Made by a program: the position numbers and the translations under genes. From positions 1 to 52,303 of the forward strand of contig NZ_CALW02000067.1 of assembly GCF_000312565.1 (NCBI RefSeq): DNA of 52,303 nt, read 5' to 3'. This document shows, one piece after another, positions 47,716-52,303 of the stretch (positions are counted from its first letter, which is position 1; the number at the start of each line of letters is the position of its first letter). The stretch is from Bartonella rattaustraliani AUST/NH4 (GTDB lineage: Bacteria; Pseudomonadota; Alphaproteobacteria; Rhizobiales; Rhizobiaceae). The notes under the pieces are model-generated. The model did not search any database. It worked only from the letters and a program-made list of their open reading frames with translations, and had not been told where the DNA came from.

Positions 47716-49701
47716 TTATTTTTCATTAAAATAGTTATGAATTTTTTGTGCGATTGTATCAGAAATTCCTGCAACTTTTGTTAAATCTTCGCGTGAAGCG
47801 CTAGAAACGGCTTTAGCACTTCCAAAATGATGCAGTAATGCACGCTTTCTTGTCGGACCAATATCTTCAATTTCATCAAGTGGATTTTTAAATGTTGCTT
47901 TTTTTCGTTTTGTTCTGTGCGTTCCAATAGCAAAACGATGTGCTTCATCACGTAGACGCTGCAAAAAATACAGTGTAGGATCACGTGGAGGAAGTGTAAA
48001 GGGTGTTTTGCCTTTTATAAAAAAGCGTTCTCGTCCTGCGTTACGGTCAGCACCTTTGGCTATTCCAATGACTGTGATAAGAGTGTCTAATTTAAATTCC
48101 GATAATATTGTCTGCACACTCTTTACTTGTCCCTCGCCACCATCGATGAGTATAAGGTCAGGCCAGACAGGAAAAATATTATCGTCTTTACTTTTTGTGT
48201 TGTTATTTTCATGGGGCAGATCATGTTCTTTGAGAAGACGTGAAAATCTTCGTTTAATGACCTCTTTCATCATACCAAAATCATCACCAGGTGTTATCTC
48301 AGTCGAACGGATATTGAATTTGCGATATTGGTTTTTTACAAACCCTTTTTGTCCTGCTACAATCATCGCACCGACTGCATTTGTTCCCATAATATGGGAA
48401 TTATCATAAACTTCTATACGTCGTGGGGTGCCAGGCAATTGAAATACTTGGGCAAGCTTTTGGAGTAATTTTGTATGTGTTTCTGTTTCAGAAAGTTTGC
48501 GCCCAAGTGCTTCATGAGCATTGATATAGGCGTGATTAACAAGAGTTTTGCGTTCGCCTTTTTGAGGCAAAGAGAGAGATATTTTACGATTTGCTTTTAG
48601 ATTGAATGCTTCGGTAAGAAGAGTTTGTTCTTCGATTTTTTCAGATAAAAGGATAAGTTTTGGCAGTGGCTTATCATCATAGAATTGGGCAAGAAAACTT
48701 GCTAAAATTTCGCTACGAGAAAAAGAGGAATCGGCTTTAGGAAAATAAGATCGGTTTCCCCAATTTTGTCCCATGCGGAAAAAGAAGACTTGAATACAGG
48801 TCATTCCTCCTTGCTGTGCAATTGCAAAAACATCTGCTTCTTTTATTGTTTGAGGGTTAACGCCTTGATGGCTTTGTATATGAGAGAGAGCCGATAAGCG
48901 GTCACGATAGGCTGCAGCTTGTTCAAAATCAAGGTTTTCTGCAGCTTGACGCATAGCGTGAACCATATCATTTTTAACAGATTGGCTTTTTCCTGAAAGA
49001 AAAGCTTTTGCTTCTTTCACCAACTCTTCATAAGCATCCTCCCTAATTTCATTCGTACAGGGTGCAGAACAGCGTTTAATTTGATAAAGTAGGCAGGGGC
49101 GCGTACGGTTTTCAAACACTGAATCAGTACAGGTTCGCAATAAAAAGGCACGTTGTAAAACATGAATTGTTTGGGTTACTGCAGCTGAAGAAGCAAAAGG
49201 ACCAAAATAATGGGCTTTTCTTGTTCTGGCTCCGCGGTGTTTGTAAAGGGCAGGTGCGCGATGATCACGCGTGATAATGATATAGGGAAAGCTTTTATCA
49301 TCACGCAGCAGCACATTAAAACGTGGATGTAATCTTTTGATGAGATTAGCTTCTAAAAGGAGCGCTTCTGTTTCCGTGTGGGTAACAACAAACTCCATAT
49401 GAGATGTTGTACGAATCATGCGGGTAATACGGTTATTGTGTCCTTGTTCACGGGTATAGTTTGCGACTCGTTTTTTCAGATTACGTGCTTTCCCAACATA
49501 GAGAATATCACCACTCTCATCAATCATCCGATAAACCCCTGGCTTATGCGGAAGATATTTAACAAACTCTTGTATGAGTTTAGTCCCTTTGAATGGACTT
49601 CTATGATTTTCTTGAGAGGCATTATCCCATGTAATATGAGAGAGAAAAGAGAGTTTTTCTCGTTCATTCTGGGGATCATCTGTGTTGTTTTTCAGGATCA
49701 T
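47716..49701 (-). CDS. uvrC: Excinuclease ABC subunit C
   Basis: A 661-residue nuclease that makes both incisions in nucleotide excision repair, together with UvrA and UvrB. An N-terminal GIY-YIG domain (about residues 50-130, [27 protein letters not shown]), a [13 protein letters not shown] Cys cluster, the UVR motif (about 245-275), the RNase H-like endonuclease domain ([28 protein letters not shown]) and C-terminal tandem helix-hairpin-helix motifs are all visible. The N-terminus has about 40 extra residues compared with E. coli. Confidence 0.97.
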   Translation of the reverse strand: MILKNNTDDPQNEREKLSFLSHITWDNASQENHRSPFKGTKLIQEFVKYLPHKPGVYRMIDESGDILYVGKARNLKKRVANYTREQGHNNRITRMIRTTSHMEFVVTHTETEALLLEANLIKRLHPRFNVLLRDDKSFPYIIITRDHRAPALYKHRGARTRKAHYFGPFASSAAVTQTIHVLQRAFLLRTCTDSVFENRTRPCLLYQIKRCSAPCTNEIREDAYEELVKEAKAFLSGKSQSVKNDMVHAMRQAAENLDFEQAAAYRDRLSALSHIQSHQGVNPQTIKEADVFAIAQQGGMTCIQVFFFRMGQNWGNRSYFPKADSSFSRSEILASFLAQFYDDKPLPKLILLSEKIEEQTLLTEAFNLKANRKISLSLPQKGERKTLVNHAYINAHEALGRKLSETETHTKLLQKLAQVFQLPGTPRRIEVYDNSHIMGTNAVGAMIVAGQKGFVKNQYRKFNIRSTEITPGDDFGMMKEVIKRRFSRLLKEHDLPHENNNTKSKDDNIFPVWPDLILIDGGEGQVKSVQTILSEFKLDTLITVIGIAKGADRNAGRERFFIKGKTPFTLPPRDPTLYFLQRLRDEAHRFAIGTHRTKRKKATFKNPLDEIEDIGPTRKRALLHHFGSAKAVSSASREDLTKVAGISDTIAQKIHNYFNEK

Positions 49702-50214
49702 TGAGGTTATCCGAACATATTTATTTTTTCATACAAGATACTCTTTTTATCAAGTATTATCATTTATGTATTTATGGTTATTTTTTCTATAAATATAAAT
49801 TACAATGCCACGCAGTTATGGAGTAATGACTTTTTACAAAGAGCATAATGAAAGTCTCGCTCAAAACATTTATCCATTTTCTCACTTTATCTCTTGATGA
49901 TGAGAATGATAAAGTAAGGGTGATAAAGATAGCATTAAAATAGGTTTTATAAGAAAAAAATCGAATCTATGCCTCTCATTATGATATGCGTTAGGACTGA
50001 TATTCTCTTAAAACAGCAAAGAAGTGATGCTATTGTGATCCTTAAACAACGATTATTATTTTAAATTTTTTGATATGGCCATTATCAATGGGAAATGAAA
50101 ATATCAGGTGGTAATCCTGAGAATATTCGTTTGCAATCGACGCAAGTATGGGAATTTTTTTAACAAAAATGAAACTTGCTTCTTTTTTGGTAAATACATT
50201 GATCTAAAATGATA
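49702..50214. other. Intergenic stretch upstream of uvrC, nothing recognised
   Basis: AT-rich sequence without a convincing gene. A small hairpin, ACTTTATC / GATAAAGT (about 49893-49921), is present. The uvrC promoter should lie near 49702-49800 on the minus strand, but I see no clear boxes. Confidence 0.45.
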
Positions 50215-50470
50215 ATTTTTCGTCATTCACTTTGAATTACAACTCCGAATATTGTATGCTCCTCTTATTTCAAATCTCTTTATGTTGAATCAATTTTATT
50301 TACTTGGCTTGTGCACCATAAGCGGGGTTGGCATATGGGAAAAAATGATAGAAGAAAGGAGACATAGCTCTCAAGAACCGCTTTCATGCGAGGGGTATCG
50401 CAATTTCATGGGGCGAGTAAATATACTATAAGTTGGTAAATATACCATGAGCTGGTGAATATAATGGTGG
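50215..50470 (+). repeat. Dispersed repeat, copy D
   Basis: Same direction as copies A and C. Shared blocks: AACTCCGAATATTGTA (as in copy A), TATGTTGAATCAATTTTA, CACCATAAGCGGG, GTATCGCAATTTCATG and GGCGAGTAAATA (as in copy C). No integrase sequence follows. It contains a short internal tandem duplication of the (TATAAGTT/TGAGCT)GGT(A/G)AATATA unit (about 50428-50462). Confidence 0.75.
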
Positions 50471-50551
50471 TTCCTACTTGTTAATTTTAAGTTGCTTAAT
50501 ATTTTTTCTTTCTATGAAAAATGATTTTCATTTAAAGCGAAACATTTCATG

Positions 50552-51409
50552 TCATAAATGCTCTTTTTGAAGCCATTTATGGGTTATTTGTGCATTTTTA
50601 TCTTGTCCAAGGCGTGCAAGAAGAAAAGGGCTTAGTGTTTTGATTTCTTCTTCAAGAAGATAGGGAGGATTGATAACGATCATACCACTTCCATGCATTG
50701 TCGGGAAGATTGCGTTTTTTCGAACACGCATTTCAAGTTGCAAAATTTTGGGAATTTTTGTTTGATGAAGTGCGTGAAGAAAAGTTTGAATATCTTCATC
50801 ATATTTAATAGGATACCATAAAGCATAGATTCCTCCAGAAAAACGGCGATATGCTTTCATCAGTCCCTCAACAAGACGCGAAAATTCGCCGGGTTTCTCA
50901 AAAGGAGGATCAACAAGAATCAAACCGCGTTTTTCTTTTGGTGGCAAATGCGCATTTAAAGAGAGCCAGCCATCCAAATGTAGGATTTTTGTTTGATAAT
51001 CACCGGCAAAATTTTTTGCTAAAATATGATAATCTTTATCGTGTAACTCAATGGCGGTTAACCGATCTTGTTTACGTAATAATTGACGAATAAGAACGGG
51101 AGATCCAGGGTAGAATAGGACTTCTTTTTTCCCTTTATTGAATGTATCAATGATATCGTACCATGGTTGAAGAAGTGTTTTTAAATTTTCTGGGAGTGGC
51201 GCTGAAAGAAGGCGTTGAACACCTTCGTACCATTCTCCTGTTTTTTGTGCTTCTGCAGAAGAGAGGTCATAAATGCCAATGCCAGCATGTGTATCTATAA
51301 CGCGAAAAGCTTTTTCTTTGCGTTTTAGATATTCTACAATACGGGTCACAATAATATGTTTAAAAACATCGGCAAAATTGCCAGCATGATAAATATGCCG
51401 ATAGTTCAT
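50552..51409 (-). CDS. rlmJ: 23S rRNA (adenine-2030-N6)-methyltransferase
   Basis: A 285-residue methyltransferase for A2030 of 23S rRNA. The N-terminus MNYRHIYHAGNFADVFKHIIV is the RlmJ signature. The SAM-binding area has IDTHAGIGIYDL and the catalytic motif LILVDPPFE (near residues 163-171). Length matches E. coli RlmJ (280). The gene stands alone and is divergent from tatA. Confidence 0.95.
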   Translation of the reverse strand: MNYRHIYHAGNFADVFKHIIVTRIVEYLKRKEKAFRVIDTHAGIGIYDLSSAEAQKTGEWYEGVQRLLSAPLPENLKTLLQPWYDIIDTFNKGKKEVLFYPGSPVLIRQLLRKQDRLTAIELHDKDYHILAKNFAGDYQTKILHLDGWLSLNAHLPPKEKRGLILVDPPFEKPGEFSRLVEGLMKAYRRFSGGIYALWYPIKYDEDIQTFLHALHQTKIPKILQLEMRVRKNAIFPTMHGSGMIVINPPYLLEEEIKTLSPFLLARLGQDKNAQITHKWLQKEHL

Positions 51410-51843
51410 GGATCAATTCTATGATATATATGGTTTCATTAAATATTTCACTAGCACAAAATATTTGCTTTGTATCAACAAAAAGCTTCTTGTAAAAATC
51501 AAACAGTTAAAAAGCACAAATATATTGAGACAAATATTGATGTCACAGCTTTAATCTATTTTTATCTTTACACCGTTTGTATGAACAAAGGCTAAGGCTT
51601 TAAATTTTTTGTTAGGACATAGAGTGTGAGAAAAAAGGTTGTAATGGGAGCATGTATTATTTATTTTATGAAAATTTTTTGAGTTTTATTCCAAAAGAGG
51701 AAAAATAGAAAACGCAACAAATGAACGAAAGTACCAATCGAGTTTATTGAAGATTTTAAATCTCATTTGTATTTCCGATGATTTGAAAATCAATACATTA
51801 ATGCGTATAAGTAAATGCAATTCAATTTAAACGCAGAGAGAGA
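51410..51843. other. Divergent intergenic region rlmJ / tatA
   Basis: 434 bp of AT-rich sequence expected to hold the promoters of both genes. No coding frame or clear structure was recognised. In related genera scpB precedes tatA; it is not present here. Confidence 0.45.
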
Positions 51844-52152
51844 ATGATGGGTAATATTTTTTCACCAACGCATTTGATTGTAATTTTGCTGATTATCCTT
51901 GTGCTTTTCGGGCGTGGCAAGGTTTCTGAATTGATGGGCGATGTTGCTAAGGGAATTAAAGCTTTCAAAAAGAATCTGAAGGAGGAAGAAGATGGTCTCG
52001 AGGGTAATCTTGAAATGGTTGATGCTTCTCATACAATTGATGTTAAACTGCAACAATCTCAGCCATTATCGGTAAAGCGTGCGCCAGCGCGCAACAAAAG
52101 CACTTCTTCCTCTAAAAGAAGTAAAACGTCTGTTGCTAAAAAAAGCGTGTAA
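51844..52152 (+). CDS. tatA: Twin-arginine translocase subunit TatA
   Basis: 102 residues. One N-terminal membrane helix (about residues 8-22), then the [23 protein letters not shown] amphipathic helix with the conserved FG hinge, then an acidic stretch and a basic Ser/Lys-rich tail. TatA oligomers form the channel for folded proteins. Two ATGs open the frame (51844 and 51847); GAGAGAGA lies upstream. The tail is somewhat longer than usual. tatB follows after 60 bp. Confidence 0.93.
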   Translation: MMGNIFSPTHLIVILLIILVLFGRGKVSELMGDVAKGIKAFKKNLKEEEDGLEGNLEMVDASHTIDVKLQQSQPLSVKRAPARNKSTSSSKRSKTSVAKKSV

Positions 52153-52212
52153 AATAATAAAAATGCAATCATAAATTTTACATTATCCTTATGAGGAAGT
52201 TGAGTATAAGTG

Positions 52213-52303
52213 ATGTTTGGGATTGATGGACCAGAGTTTCTCGTGATCTTACTTGTTCTCATTGTTGTTGTTGGACCAAAAGATTTACCAAAAATGCTTA
52301 AGA
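52213..52303 (+). CDS. tatB: Sec-independent translocase subunit TatB (5' part)
   Basis: The first 30 codons are inside the window: MFGIDGPEFLVILLVLIVVV, then GPKDLPKML. The membrane helix, the GPKDLP hinge and the position after tatA identify TatB, the subunit that with TatC receives twin-arginine signal peptides. The frame continues beyond the window edge. Confidence 0.92.
   Translation, partial: MFGIDGPEFLVILLVLIVVVGPKDLPKMLK

Overview
The window looks like a chromosomal segment of a Bartonella species (Alphaproteobacteria, Hyphomicrobiales). The basis is the AT-rich sequence, the Rhizobiales-type core gene order (rpsF-rpsR-DUF2232-rplI-dnaB-radA-cvpA-purF; fabD-fabG-acpP-fabF-mltG-gmk; rsmA-pdxA-surA-lptD-lptG-lptF), a tandem family of large autotransporters of the type found in Bartonella, and decayed phage and integrase genes. 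The species cannot be fixed from the sequence alone.

Layout. 1-3400: phage-derived accessory DNA. It has a gene-poor AT-rich stretch ending in a terminator, a beta-helical phage protein, a small holin-like protein, a D12-class adenine methyltransferase, and the 3' remnant of a DUF421 (YetF-type) gene. 3519-7063: an Atm1-type ABC exporter followed by psd and pssA, the two steps that make phosphatidylethanolamine. 7226-8577: two integrase remnants pointing away from each other, with a dispersed repeat between them. 8744-17794 (minus strand): a long core block covering translation, replication, repair and purine synthesis. 18150-24358 (plus strand): a PAP2 phosphatase, the type II fatty acid synthesis cluster, mltG and gmk. 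24399-31951 (minus strand): rsmA-pdxA-surA and the LPS export genes lptD-lptG-lptF. 32361-33239: holC and two tiny membrane proteins. 33236-46400: an accessory block with an MFS transporter, three tandem autotransporters, several dispersed repeats and another integrase remnant. 46548-52303: ndk, pgsA, uvrC, rlmJ, and the start of the tat operon (tatA, partial tatB).

The most interesting region is 34.5-46.4 kb. Three autotransporters lie in tandem. The first carries two complete passenger modules in series on one translocator. The first and third share an almost identical linker and beta-barrel but have different passengers, which suggests passenger shuffling or gene conversion. Perfect or near-perfect palindromes built on ATACAA/TTGTAT lie upstream of the first and third genes and look like operator sites. 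A dispersed repeat present in at least five copies in the window, two of them directly fused to P4-type integrase remnants, surrounds this region. The likely history is mobile-element insertion between holC and ndk, followed by local amplification of surface proteins.

No tRNA, rRNA or CRISPR array was recognised. All calls come from reading the sequence; no database search was run.
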